Below, one piece after another: positions 24,875-33,447 of a stretch of 64,000 bases of DNA. This DNA is from Flavobacteriales bacterium. GTDB taxonomy: Bacteria > Bacteroidota > Bacteroidia > NS11-12g > UBA9320. Each line of letters starts with the position of its first letter. Positions within the stretch are counted from its first letter, which is position 1. The notes beneath the pieces were generated by a model. The model had not been told where the DNA came from. It worked only from the letters and a program-made list of their open reading frames with translations, and searched no databases. The position numbers and the translations under genes are program-made. The DNA is taken from positions 412,622 through 476,621 of the forward strand of contig JACJZW010000002.1 in assembly GCA_020635355.1 (NCBI GenBank). The letters are read 5' to 3'.

Positions 24875-26509
24875 TTACATCATACCACCCATGCCACCCA
24901 TGTCTGGCATCGCATGACCGCCTTTTTCTTCTTCAGGCTCATCTGCAATCAAACAATCGGTTGTGAGCAACATGCTGCCAACAGATGCTGCGTTTTCCAA
25001 CGCAACCCGACTAACCTTGGTAGGGTCAATCACACCCGCGGTAATCAAGTTTTCATATTTCTCTGTTCGAGCGTTGTAGCCGAAGTCGTCTTTCCCTTCT
25101 TTAACTCGCTGAATCACTACGGATCCTTCGCCACCTGCGTTGTGTACAATCTGACGAAGTGGTTCTTCCAGGGCACGACGGATAATTTGAATACCGGTGC
25201 TCTCGTCATCGTTATCGCCTTTCAAATCGGCAATAGATTCGATGGCGCGAACGTAGGCAACTCCACCTCCAGCAACGATGCCTTCTTCAACGGCTGCACG
25301 GGTTGCGTGCAAGGCATCATCAACGCGATCTTTTTTCTCCTTCATCTCAACTTCAGAAGCTGCACCAATATATAGTACGGCAACTCCACCGCTTAACTTG
25401 GCCAGTCGTTCCTGAAGTTTTTCCTTATCGTAATCCGAAGTTGAATTGTCTATTTCAGCCTTGATCTGATTGATTCGTCCAACGATGTCATTCTTCTCAC
25501 CTGCTCCGTTTACGATGGTGGTGTTTTCCTTATTGATGGTCACTTTCTCACATGTTCCGAGTGAATCAAGTGTAGCATCTTCCAGTTTGCGACCTTGCTC
25601 CTCAGAAATAACAGTACCGCCTGTAAGAATGGCGATATCCTGAAGCATGGCTTTTCTGCGATCACCGAATCCTGGGGCTTTAACCGCAGCCACTTTCAAT
25701 GATCCTCGAATTTTGTTTACCACTAAGGTTGCCAAGGCTTCTCCTTCTATATCTTCAGCAATGATGACAAGTGGCTTACCGGTTTGAGCCGTTTGCTCCA
25801 GAACAGGTAGCAACTCTTTCATGTTGCTTACTTTTTTGTCGTAGATCAGAATGAATGGGTTATCCAAATCAGCTTCCATTTTCTCCGTGTTTGTAACGAA
25901 GTATGGGCTAAGGTAACCTCGGTCGAATTGCATTCCTTCAACCGTTTTAACCTCGGTTTCAGTTCCCTTTGCTTCTTCAACGGTGATCACACCATCGCGA
26001 CCAACTTTTTCCATGGCGTTAGCAATCAACTGACCAATCACTTCGTCGTTGTTTGCAGAGATGGTAGCCACTTGCTCAATCTTTTTAAAATCGTCACCAA
26101 CGGTGTTGCTTTGAGCGCGTAGATTATCAACCACTTTGGAAACGGCTTTGTCGATGCCGCGTTTCAGATCCATCGGGTTGGCACCGGCTGCCACATTTTT
26201 CAAACCGGCATTCACAATGGCTTGAGCCAGAACAGTTGCCGTGGTGGTACCATCACCAGCCTGATCAGCTGTTTTAGACGCTACTTCTTTAACCATCTGG
26301 GCACCCATATTTTCAATAGGGTTCTTCAGTTCGATTTCTTTGGCCACCGTAACACCATCCTTGGTTACGTTTGGAGAACCGAATTTTTTATCAATTACCA
26401 CGTTCCGACCTTTTGGTCCGAGGGTAACCTTCACCGCATTTGCGAGCGCATCAACTCCACGTCGGAGGCCGTCGCGTGCATCTACGTTAAAATGAATTTG
26501 CTTAGGCAT
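24875..26509 (-). CDS. groL: chaperonin GroEL
   Basis: GroEL is the 60-kDa chaperonin that folds proteins with GroES and ATP. The 544-residue protein shows NAVKVTLGPKGRNVVIDKKF, DGVTVAKEIEL, AGDGTTTATVLAQAI and VAVLYIGAASEVEMKEKKDR. It ends in the expected Gly-Met tail (MPDMGGMGGMM). It lies 36 nt after groS. Nothing unusual is seen in the sequence. Confidence 0.99.
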   Translation of the reverse strand: MPKQIHFNVDARDGLRRGVDALANAVKVTLGPKGRNVVIDKKFGSPNVTKDGVTVAKEIELKNPIENMGAQMVKEVASKTADQAGDGTTTATVLAQAIVNAGLKNVAAGANPMDLKRGIDKAVSKVVDNLRAQSNTVGDDFKKIEQVATISANNDEVIGQLIANAMEKVGRDGVITVEEAKGTETEVKTVEGMQFDRGYLSPYFVTNTEKMEADLDNPFILIYDKKVSNMKELLPVLEQTAQTGKPLVIIAEDIEGEALATLVVNKIRGSLKVAAVKAPGFGDRRKAMLQDIAILTGGTVISEEQGRKLEDATLDSLGTCEKVTINKENTTIVNGAGEKNDIVGRINQIKAEIDNSTSDYDKEKLQERLAKLSGGVAVLYIGAASEVEMKEKKDRVDDALHATRAAVEEGIVAGGGVAYVRAIESIADLKGDNDDESTGIQIIRRALEEPLRQIVHNAGGEGSVVIQRVKEGKDDFGYNARTEKYENLITAGVIDPTKVSRVALENAASVGSMLLTTDCLIADEPEEEKGGHAMPDMGGMGGMM

Positions 26510-26545
26510 AATCTTATTTCGTTTGTAGGGTTTTGATTAAGTTAA

Positions 26546-26815
26546 TTAAACAATAGCCAGAATGTCGGATTCACGCATCATGAGGTAATCCTTACCTTCA
26601 ACCTGAATTTCAGTCCCGGAATATTTTCCATAGAGAACCACGTCACCGTTTTTAACCGTAGTTGGTTCATCTTTTTTACCCGGTCCAACAGCCACCACAG
26701 TGCCCTTCTGAGGTTTTTCTTTGGCCGTATCCGGGATATAAATACCGCCTGCAGTTTTTTCTTCAGCCGGAGCAGGTTCAATGAGAACTCTGTCTGCCAA
26801 TGGTTTAATGTTCAT
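26546..26815 (-). CDS. groS: co-chaperonin GroES
   Basis: GroES caps the GroEL ring. The 89-residue protein reads MNIKPLADRVLIEPAPAEEK, then GGIYIPDTAKEKPQKGTVVA, with the mobile loop around residues 18-30. I chose the ATG at 26815; a longer frame adds 23 residues foreign to the family. The upstream 125 nt contain no CIRCE-type inverted repeat that I can see. A weak -7 candidate (TTCGTTTG on the minus strand) lies about 45 nt before the start. Confidence 0.98.
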   Translation of the reverse strand: MNIKPLADRVLIEPAPAEEKTAGGIYIPDTAKEKPQKGTVVAVGPGKKDEPTTVKNGDVVLYGKYSGTEIQVEGKDYLMMRESDILAIV

Positions 26816-26941
26816 ATCTGTAATTTGTTTTTTCCATCGTCTGTCACGATGTGTGCCAAACGAAGTATGCCGACAATTTTGCACCTCCTGCCAACCGGAT
26901 GAATTGGACTCACAGGTCAGTTTGTCAGTTTACGATCTGAC

Positions 26942-29900
26942 ATGACATTTCCACAGTGGATACTTGCAAGCCTACGCCCCAATTATCGTACGTTTGTATT
27001 CGTGAGGTTTCGGGTTCTTTTCGCATGTGTGATCTTCTTTTGGATCCCTGTCTTTTGTCAGGTCTCAAAGGGTTATCAAAAGGTGATATTGTCAGGTGAT
27101 GATTCCCTTCACGCTGTTTATTATCAGTTCCAACCTGCGCACCAAAGTAGTCCGGAATTCGATGCTCGATTTCTACTTCAATTGTTGAATCTATCCGATT
27201 CCTACTCTTTTGTGGAGCGCCGACGTGACACGGATCAATTACAACAAACCCATATTCGATATCAGCTTCATTTTCAAGGAAGCCCAATTTTAGGTAGCGA
27301 AGTCATTGTCCATAGGAATCCCTCGGGTTTGATTGCGCTGAATGGGCATGTATATCAGGTGGAGGCAGATCAGCCCGAACTATCGCCCCAAACCGCCATA
27401 GCGAAAGCATTGGAAGCTGTTCATGCCGATACCTATACCTGGCAAGACGCCGGACAAGAAGCGATGCTCAAGCAATGGACTGGGGATTCTTTGGCCACGT
27501 ATTACCCTCAACCCAAATTGGTATATGCACCCCGGGATTTGGTTTTTTCTAAACCTTTTACACTGTGTTATGTGATGGATGTGTATGCCGATCAACCATC
27601 ATCAGCGAAGCGCATTTACATGCATGGGTCAACCGGTGAAATATGGGGAGAGGAAGAACGGATTCACATCATTGATGCCGAAGGAGTAGCGCAAACGAGA
27701 TACAGCGGACAACAACGCATTATGGTCGACAGCTTGTCGCCCACAAGTTTCCGACTTCGGGAAGGCACACGGGGTGGAGGAATAGAAACGTACAATCTTA
27801 AGACGGCAACCACCTATGGTGGGGCTTCTGATTTTACGGATTCCGATAATGTTTGGAATACCCAAAATCCCGATCAGGATGAAGTGGCCACGGATGCCCA
27901 TTGGGGGGCCGAGTGGACCTACGATTATTATTGGAACAAGTTTGCCCGCAATAGCTATGACGGGAATGGTGCTAAGATCCGCAGCTATGTGCACTACGGT
28001 AAAAAGTACAACAACGCTTTCTGGAACGGATATGTGATGACCTATGGGGATGGAGATAGTTCGGTATTTACACCATTAACCTCCATTGATGTGTGCGGAC
28101 ATGAAATCTCCCATGCTGTAACCACCAATTCAGCGGCCTTGATTTACAAGAATGAGAGTGGCGCACTAAACGAATCGTTTAGTGACATTTTCGGGAATTC
28201 CATCGAGTTTTATGCCAAGCCTGCATCGGCTTCCTGGAAAATTGGAGAGGATATTACGCCCAATGGTTCGGGAATCCGGCACATGCACAATCCAAAGGCA
28301 AAGAATCACCCCGACACCTATAAAGGATCTAAATGGAGAACGGGGACAGCCGATAACGGCGGAGTTCACAGTAATTCCGGGGTTCAAAATTTTTGGTATT
28401 ACCTACTTTGTGAAGGAGGTAGTGGAACAAATGACAACGGTGATTCCTACAACGTGGACAGCATCGGGTTGTTCAAAGCTGAAAAGGTGGCATACCGCAA
28501 CCTGACGGTTTACCTCACGGCTTCATCAACCTATGACGATGCTCGATTTTATGCCATTCGATCAGCGGAAGACTTATTTGGCTCGTGTTCTCCTGAAGTT
28601 ATTGCGGTTACCAATGCCTGGTATGCAGTTGGAGTGGGGAATGCGTACGACAGTAGCTTAGTGGTGGCTGATTTTATTGCGGATACGGCTTGGTGCCATC
28701 CCAATCAGCCCGTTCCTTTTATAAACCGATCTCAAAATGCTTCGGCCTATTTGTGGTCTTTTGGAGATGGAGATACCAGCACCCAGGTACATCCCGCTCA
28801 TACCTACGCATCTTATGGAACCTTTTCAGTTCAGCTTATTGCCAAAGGTTGTTTTAGTAATACGTTTGATACACTCAGTAGATCCAATTACATCCTCATT
28901 GATTCTTCTAGAGACATCTGTAATTCGGTATTAATGACGGCAGGAGCGTGGGATACGGTGGAACGGTGTACCGGATTTATTTACGACGATGGGGGCGATG
29001 ATCTGTATCAGACCCAAATCAGAGATACTCTTACGATAGTAGGTGCCCCGTGCGATAGCATGGAGTTGTTCTTTTCAACCTTTGATTTTGAGAACAAGTT
29101 TGATTCCTTGTACATCTATGACGGCCCTAATCCATCAAGTCCGCTTATTGGAGGGTATACCGGGAATCAGTTGGCAAATGGGGGGAGAATTGTTGGCTAT
29201 AGCGGTTATCTGACCTTGCGTCAATTTGCTGATCCTTTCCTCACCGGAGATGGTTTTAAAGCAGAACTGCATGTATATCGAAAGCCTTTGACGGGACTTG
29301 CAATGCCGGACACTACCGTGTGTTATGAGCAACTCATAGCCCTGCAACCTCAGGTATTCGGTGGGGCTCGAAAAGACTACAATTATTTTTGGAATACTAT
29401 TCCGGGTGATTCGGCTTTATGGGTGCAATTGACTCAGGACAGCGTTGTAACCTTAATTGTTGAAGAATACTGTACAAAGGAACTGCTGTATGACACCGTT
29501 CAGTTGTACGTACGTGATCCGTTATCCATTGCGCAGTTATCGGATACAACCCTGTGTTTTAGGCAGGATGAAACCTTTCATAGTGGGGTTTCCGGAGGTG
29601 ATACCTTGAATCGGGTGGTTCGCTGGATACCATTGAATGTGACAGGAGATTCCCTATTATTTAATTCCGATACTACGGTTCATTTGAAAGCCACGGTGTC
29701 GGACGGATGCTCTCCTAATAATGATTCAACTGAGTTTTGGGTTACGGTACGACCGGCTCTCATGATAAGCACTTCACCGGATACAGTGGTGTGTTATCGA
29801 TCTCAGGTCAATCTTTCCGCATCGGGTAGTGGGGGACTGGCACCGTTGAATTATATCTGGAGTCATGGGTTAGGTGCAGGGTCGAATAAAGTTGATTTTC

Positions 29901-31468
29901 CGAAAGACGATGATGTGTATCGGGTCATCCTTTTTGATAATTGTTCCGGAACCAATGATACCGGTTTTATTGCGGTTAAGGTGTTGGATTCCATGCGCAT
30001 TCAACGTGGTGCAGATACCACGGTTTGTCATCGGGAAGGACATGAACTTTGGGTAGAAGTTAACGGTGGAGATTCTACCGGCTACGTGTATACCTGGACC
30101 CCTGATTTAGGGAATAAACCCGATCCTCAGATATTTCCGGAGAGCACCCAAACCTACCATGTGTCGGTGTCCGATGGATGTAGTAACCAGGCTGTTTCGG
30201 ACAGCATCCATATCGATGTGAAAGCACCGCTATCGGTTCAAATTAATGGGCCGGATACGGCTTGTTTTGGAGAATTGGTGTTTTATACTTCGGTGTCTGG
30301 TGGGGGTGTCCCAGCTCAATATGCGTATCGATGGAGTCATGCCATGGGTAATTTGTCATCGGCCAATACCAACGCAAAAGTGGATACTACCATTTCACTG
30401 GTATTAGAGGATGGATGTTCGGCTCCGGACACCAGTTACTTTAAATTGATCGTACGGGATCCACTAACAATTAGCAGCATTGCGGATACAACGATCTGCA
30501 GCGGTGATTCCATTCATCTATGGTCGGTTGGACAGGGAGGGGTCCCTCAACAATACAACTACTTCTGGGACAAAGGTGCCGGCATTGGAAACAAGGTTAC
30601 GGTTGCCCCTAAGTTCACTACCCTATATCGCGTGGTGTTGAACGATAATTGTTCCTCCTTCATTGAAGATTCTGTTCTCGTAAATGTAAATGCGACTCCC
30701 AAGGTGAATTACTCTCTGGATCCCAATCCACAATGCGCTGGTGTGCCGGTTTCGTTCCGTAATCTCACTCCCAACGGCAATCTGCACGCCAATTTCTGGT
30801 GGTTTGGGGATGGTGATACCTCTACAGAATTTGAACCAACTCATCGTTATCAAGACGATGGAAGCTACCGCGTAAGGCTCATCGTTACCAGTGCCAATGG
30901 ATGTAGTGATTCTACCGAGGGTACTGATTTAATTGATATCGTTCCTGCGCCAAAAGCCTTCTTTGTACAAACACCTGAAGTGGCCACTATCGCAGATCGC
31001 TTTTTCAACTTTAACAATCAAAGTCAGCATGCCTCCCACTACCAATGGTCATTTGGGGATGGTTCATCGGATACCGTTTTCAGTCCGTTTTATACGTACG
31101 CCGATACAGGGCACTATGAGGTTGTTCTGGTTGCCCGAAATTCAATGGGATGCTCGGATGAGTATCGTCAGATTGTGCGAGTAAAGGATATTTATCTGAG
31201 TCATATTCCCAACGCCTTCACCCCGGATGGCGACGGCATGAACGATCGCTTTTTGCCCTTTATCAAAGGTTTATTGGATTACCGAATGGAAATCTACGAT
31301 GGGTGGGGTGGGAACATCTTCGTATCGGAAGATGCTCGTTTTGGATGGGATGGGAAGGATAAGGCAGGCAACGATATTCCATCAGGTCATTACCTGTACA
31401 TCATTACGGGAAGATCGGTAGATGGTGACCTCGTTAGTGAATCGGGTCTGGTGCAGGTGCTTCGATAG
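26942..31468 (+). CDS. M4 (thermolysin-like) metalloprotease with PKD, CUB and repeat modules, T9SS type B sorting
   Basis: This large exported protease has 1508 residues from the ATG at 26942, or 1488 from GTG at 27002. A signal peptide (FACVIFFWIPVFCQ) is followed by an FTP-type propeptide (about 45-245). The M4 catalytic domain (about 255-570) has zinc ligands in HEISH (387-391) and Glu411 in GALNESFSD, and the catalytic His476 in NGGVHSNSG. Next come a PKD domain (FGDGDTSTQVHPAHTY), a CUB-like domain with YDDGGDDLY and FDSLYIYDGPNP, six related Ig-like modules of about 80 residues, and two more PKD-like modules. The C-terminus (SHIPNAFTPDGDGMNDRF to the end) is the gliding-motility-associated CHU_C domain that directs type B T9SS export. 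Substrate is unknown; protein digestion outside the cell is likely. Confidence 0.93.
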   Translation: MTFPQWILASLRPNYRTFVFVRFRVLFACVIFFWIPVFCQVSKGYQKVILSGDDSLHAVYYQFQPAHQSSPEFDARFLLQLLNLSDSYSFVERRRDTDQLQQTHIRYQLHFQGSPILGSEVIVHRNPSGLIALNGHVYQVEADQPELSPQTAIAKALEAVHADTYTWQDAGQEAMLKQWTGDSLATYYPQPKLVYAPRDLVFSKPFTLCYVMDVYADQPSSAKRIYMHGSTGEIWGEEERIHIIDAEGVAQTRYSGQQRIMVDSLSPTSFRLREGTRGGGIETYNLKTATTYGGASDFTDSDNVWNTQNPDQDEVATDAHWGAEWTYDYYWNKFARNSYDGNGAKIRSYVHYGKKYNNAFWNGYVMTYGDGDSSVFTPLTSIDVCGHEISHAVTTNSAALIYKNESGALNESFSDIFGNSIEFYAKPASASWKIGEDITPNGSGIRHMHNPKAKNHPDTYKGSKWRTGTADNGGVHSNSGVQNFWYYLLCEGGSGTNDNGDSYNVDSIGLFKAEKVAYRNLTVYLTASSTYDDARFYAIRSAEDLFGSCSPEVIAVTNAWYAVGVGNAYDSSLVVADFIADTAWCHPNQPVPFINRSQNASAYLWSFGDGDTSTQVHPAHTYASYGTFSVQLIAKGCFSNTFDTLSRSNYILIDSSRDICNSVLMTAGAWDTVERCTGFIYDDGGDDLYQTQIRDTLTIVGAPCDSMELFFSTFDFENKFDSLYIYDGPNPSSPLIGGYTGNQLANGGRIVGYSGYLTLRQFADPFLTGDGFKAELHVYRKPLTGLAMPDTTVCYEQLIALQPQVFGGARKDYNYFWNTIPGDSALWVQLTQDSVVTLIVEEYCTKELLYDTVQLYVRDPLSIAQLSDTTLCFRQDETFHSGVSGGDTLNRVVRWIPLNVTGDSLLFNSDTTVHLKATVSDGCSPNNDSTEFWVTVRPALMISTSPDTVVCYRSQVNLSASGSGGLAPLNYIWSHGLGAGSNKVDFPKDDDVYRVILFDNCSGTNDTGFIAVKVLDSMRIQRGADTTVCHREGHELWVEVNGGDSTGYVYTWTPDLGNKPDPQIFPESTQTYHVSVSDGCSNQAVSDSIHIDVKAPLSVQINGPDTACFGELVFYTSVSGGGVPAQYAYRWSHAMGNLSSANTNAKVDTTISLVLEDGCSAPDTSYFKLIVRDPLTISSIADTTICSGDSIHLWSVGQGGVPQQYNYFWDKGAGIGNKVTVAPKFTTLYRVVLNDNCSSFIEDSVLVNVNATPKVNYSLDPNPQCAGVPVSFRNLTPNGNLHANFWWFGDGDTSTEFEPTHRYQDDGSYRVRLIVTSANGCSDSTEGTDLIDIVPAPKAFFVQTPEVATIADRFFNFNNQSQHASHYQWSFGDGSSDTVFSPFYTYADTGHYEVVLVARNSMGCSDEYRQIVRVKDIYLSHIPNAFTPDGDGMNDRFLPFIKGLLDYRMEIYDGWGGNIFVSEDARFGWDGKDKAGNDIPSGHYLYIITGRSVDGDLVSESGLVQVLR
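26989..26996 (+). promoter_or_regulatory. possible -7 box inside the 5' end of the M4 protease frame
   Basis: TACGTTTG matches TAnnTTTG and lies 5 nt before the in-frame GTG at 27002, which begins the signal peptide. If real, the first 20 codons of the longer frame are not translated. No good -33 element is visible, so chance is possible. Confidence 0.35.
29300..30690 (+). repeat. six tandem Ig-like modules within the M4 protease gene
   Basis: At protein level, about 80-residue units repeat, each opening with a D-T-x-x-C motif (PDTTVCYEQ, SDTTLCFRQ, PDTVVCYRS, ADTTVCHRE, PDTACFGE, ADTTICSGD). Each continues to a Y-x-W core strand such as YIWSHG or YFWDKG. DNA identity between units is low, so this is an old duplication. 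Confidence 0.75.
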
Positions 31469-31479
31469 CACCCATTCAA

Positions 31480-31857
31480 TTAGTTTTCAGGAGTAACCGG
31501 AACAGAACCGCCATCAGCAGGAGTTTCCTCTCCGCCAGCAGGGGCATCGGGTAGTGATTCTGCAGGACGGAAACCCATATCGTCCAATTCGCCGGCATCA
31601 ATTTGCTCCTGGATCACACTCTTATTCTCGTCTGCCGTGCTCGTTGTGAAGAAATTGCTGGCTAGAACCAGAACCAACAACAAACCGGCCAATGTCCAGG
31701 TTGATTTCTCAACGAAGTCATTGGTGCGCTTAACACCCATGATTTGATTACCAGCTGAAAAGTTCGCGGCAATTCCTCCTCCTTTTGGATTCTGAATCAA
31801 CACGATAAAGGTCAACAACACACAAACCAGAATGATGAGAATTAAAACAAGATACAT
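31480..31857 (-). CDS. secG: preprotein translocase subunit SecG
   Basis: SecG is the small subunit of the SecYEG channel. The 125-residue protein has two membrane segments (about 2-22 and 54-72) around the conserved cytoplasmic loop VLIQNPKGGGIAANFSAGNQ. A Bacteroidota-type acidic, Pro/Gly-rich C-terminal tail of about 45 residues follows (ESLPDAPAGGEETPADGG). It is the last gene of the miaB to secG run, 24 nt after the TPR protein gene. Confidence 0.94.
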   Translation of the reverse strand: MYLVLILIILVCVLLTFIVLIQNPKGGGIAANFSAGNQIMGVKRTNDFVEKSTWTLAGLLLVLVLASNFFTTSTADENKSVIQEQIDAGELDDMGFRPAESLPDAPAGGEETPADGGSVPVTPEN

Positions 31858-31881
31858 AAGGCGTTATACGTTTGAGAAGAC

Positions 31882-32943
31882 TTAAAGGCCGTGTTCCGAT
31901 CTCAGGTCTTCCATAAGGGCTGCAAAATACGAGAACTTTTGTGGATTTTGCAACTGAAGCTTTTGGTACACGTCAAGGGCTTTTTGGGGAGAGCCTTGTT
32001 TGATATAAAGTCGTGCAAGTGACTCACTTACAATGGATTCATCATCGTTACGTTCACTAAGATCGGTCTGAAGTTCTTCGTTGGAAGTGGTGCGAATCTT
32101 ACGGATTGATGGCCGATTTTTAATGAAGTTGTCCAGCAATCGTTGTGCGTCCTCACTGATGGGTAATCGTCGAGGAGTTGGTTCGTTCGGTTCGTCCTCC
32201 TCCGAAACAGATTCCAACCAGTCTAAAAAGTTATGACGTTCCTTTGGTGCAGGTGGTTCATCAACCGGTGCTGAGTCGTCGTCTTCACGGATCAAATGGG
32301 CCAGTGCCTTTTCCGGATCATATCCACCCACATTGATGGGCGATTCTATCTGACTTTGAAGTTCGATCAGTGGATCATAGACCGGCGTTTCGTGCTCTTC
32401 TTGTTCCGGCTCAGTTGAAGGGAGTTCGGTATCGGTTTCCTCGTCCGTAATTTCGGTTGGAACGGAAGCACTTTCGGTCTCGGGTATATCGATTTCCTGA
32501 GATAACAAATCGTCCTCCTCTTCTGAATTGGGCACCTCTAAATCCTCACTTTGTGGTGCAGTTTCTTCATAGGTTTCCGGCAGCGTTTCCTCCGTCGCTG
32601 AAGGAGTGAGTTCGGCTGATTCATCCGGCAACGACTCTTCTACAGCTGGTTCATCAACCAGAACAGGTTCAGCGAGAGCTTCAATGGATGATTCATCGTT
32701 TGAGAAGGTGATGTGGTTATGAATCACATCATACAATACCTCCCGATTTCCGGCATATATGGCCGCTTTTTTTAGTGCTTGTTTAAACCCGTAGGTGTTT
32801 TGATTGCTCAGACATTTCGCCCTCAGGGTATACGCTGATGAAAACCACGGATACTTCTCGGTAAGCTCATTGAGCATACCCAATTCACCGGAGCCAATTT
32901 TATCCAGATTTTGAAGGTGCGATATGACCTGACGTCCGGTCAT
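31882..32943 (-). CDS. acidic TPR-containing protein between lptE and secG
   Basis: The 353-residue protein has a helical N-terminus (MTGRQVISHLQNLDKIGSGE onward, about 1-85). A long acidic, low-complexity middle rich in Glu, Ser and Pro spans about 95-235, and a basic helical region contains one clear TPR-like repeat near the end (LARLYIKQGSPQKALDVYQK). No signal peptide is seen, so it is cytoplasmic. Genes like this commonly sit between lptE and secG in Bacteroidota. That place hints at a link with secretion or envelope assembly, but no function is known to me. Its start lies directly against the lptE stop. Confidence 0.82.
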   Translation of the reverse strand: MTGRQVISHLQNLDKIGSGELGMLNELTEKYPWFSSAYTLRAKCLSNQNTYGFKQALKKAAIYAGNREVLYDVIHNHITFSNDESSIEALAEPVLVDEPAVEESLPDESAELTPSATEETLPETYEETAPQSEDLEVPNSEEEDDLLSQEIDIPETESASVPTEITDEETDTELPSTEPEQEEHETPVYDPLIELQSQIESPINVGGYDPEKALAHLIREDDDSAPVDEPPAPKERHNFLDWLESVSEEDEPNEPTPRRLPISEDAQRLLDNFIKNRPSIRKIRTTSNEELQTDLSERNDDESIVSESLARLYIKQGSPQKALDVYQKLQLQNPQKFSYFAALMEDLRSEHGL

Positions 32944-33447
32944 CTACCAATTGAGTGTGGCTTTGTTAAAGATTTCCTGAACAATGTTGTCACTGATGCT
33001 TTGAATCAGGTCAGATTCAACATCCGTCAAGCTTTTGTTGGCATCAAAATCTTCAAATTGGGTAAACGTCTGATCAAATTCCAATTTGGGTGACTTCGGG
33101 CATTTCATTTTGGCTTTCACGGAAATCTGAAGTCGGTTCACAGCCGCACTGGAATTATCCTGAGCCCCAACAATGTTTACGGAATAACCTGTTACCTCCG
33201 CAGTGATGTCAAAGTCACCTGAAGCATCAATGAGTTGAAGGTTGGTTTGTGTCAGAAATTTTTGTCGAAGTTTATCGGTAAGGGTGGGGCTTAATTCCGG
33301 AGCAACCAGTGACGCATGGTTTTCGATGTATCCTACGCTCACGGTTTGCACATCGGCAGGGATGGAAACACCGTTAAACGAGTACAGCCCGCACTGAGTG
33401 AGTGTCAGGATGATCAAACCAGCTACAATCCATTTACTCCAACTCAT
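32944..33447 (-). CDS. lptE: LptE-type LPS assembly lipoprotein
   Basis: LptE plugs the LptD barrel and helps insert lipopolysaccharide into the outer leaflet. The 167-residue protein has a lipoprotein signal (AGLIILTLTQCGLYSFNG, Cys19). It then has the family pattern GVSIPADVQTVSVGYIENHA, with a helix LSPTLTDKLRQKFL and strands ADITAEVTGY-like. The sequence is short and divergent, as usual in Bacteroidota, where it is often annotated simply as LptE family protein. It overlaps the sigma-54 activator gene by 14 nt. Confidence 0.85.
   Translation of the reverse strand: MSWSKWIVAGLIILTLTQCGLYSFNGVSIPADVQTVSVGYIENHASLVAPELSPTLTDKLRQKFLTQTNLQLIDASGDFDITAEVTGYSVNIVGAQDNSSAAVNRLQISVKAKMKCPKSPKLEFDQTFTQFEDFDANKSLTDVESDLIQSISDNIVQEIFNKATLNW

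Noticed and set aside
24914..25375. A 153-codon plus-strand open frame
   Set aside because: It is antisense to groL, with low-complexity Phe/Asn-rich translation typical of a shadow frame.
26816..26941. A CIRCE operator before groES
   Set aside because: No 9-bp inverted repeat of the CIRCE type is present.
29300..30690. A DNA tandem repeat or CRISPR-like array
   Set aside because: The repetition is only at protein level, with divergent DNA and no spacer pattern.
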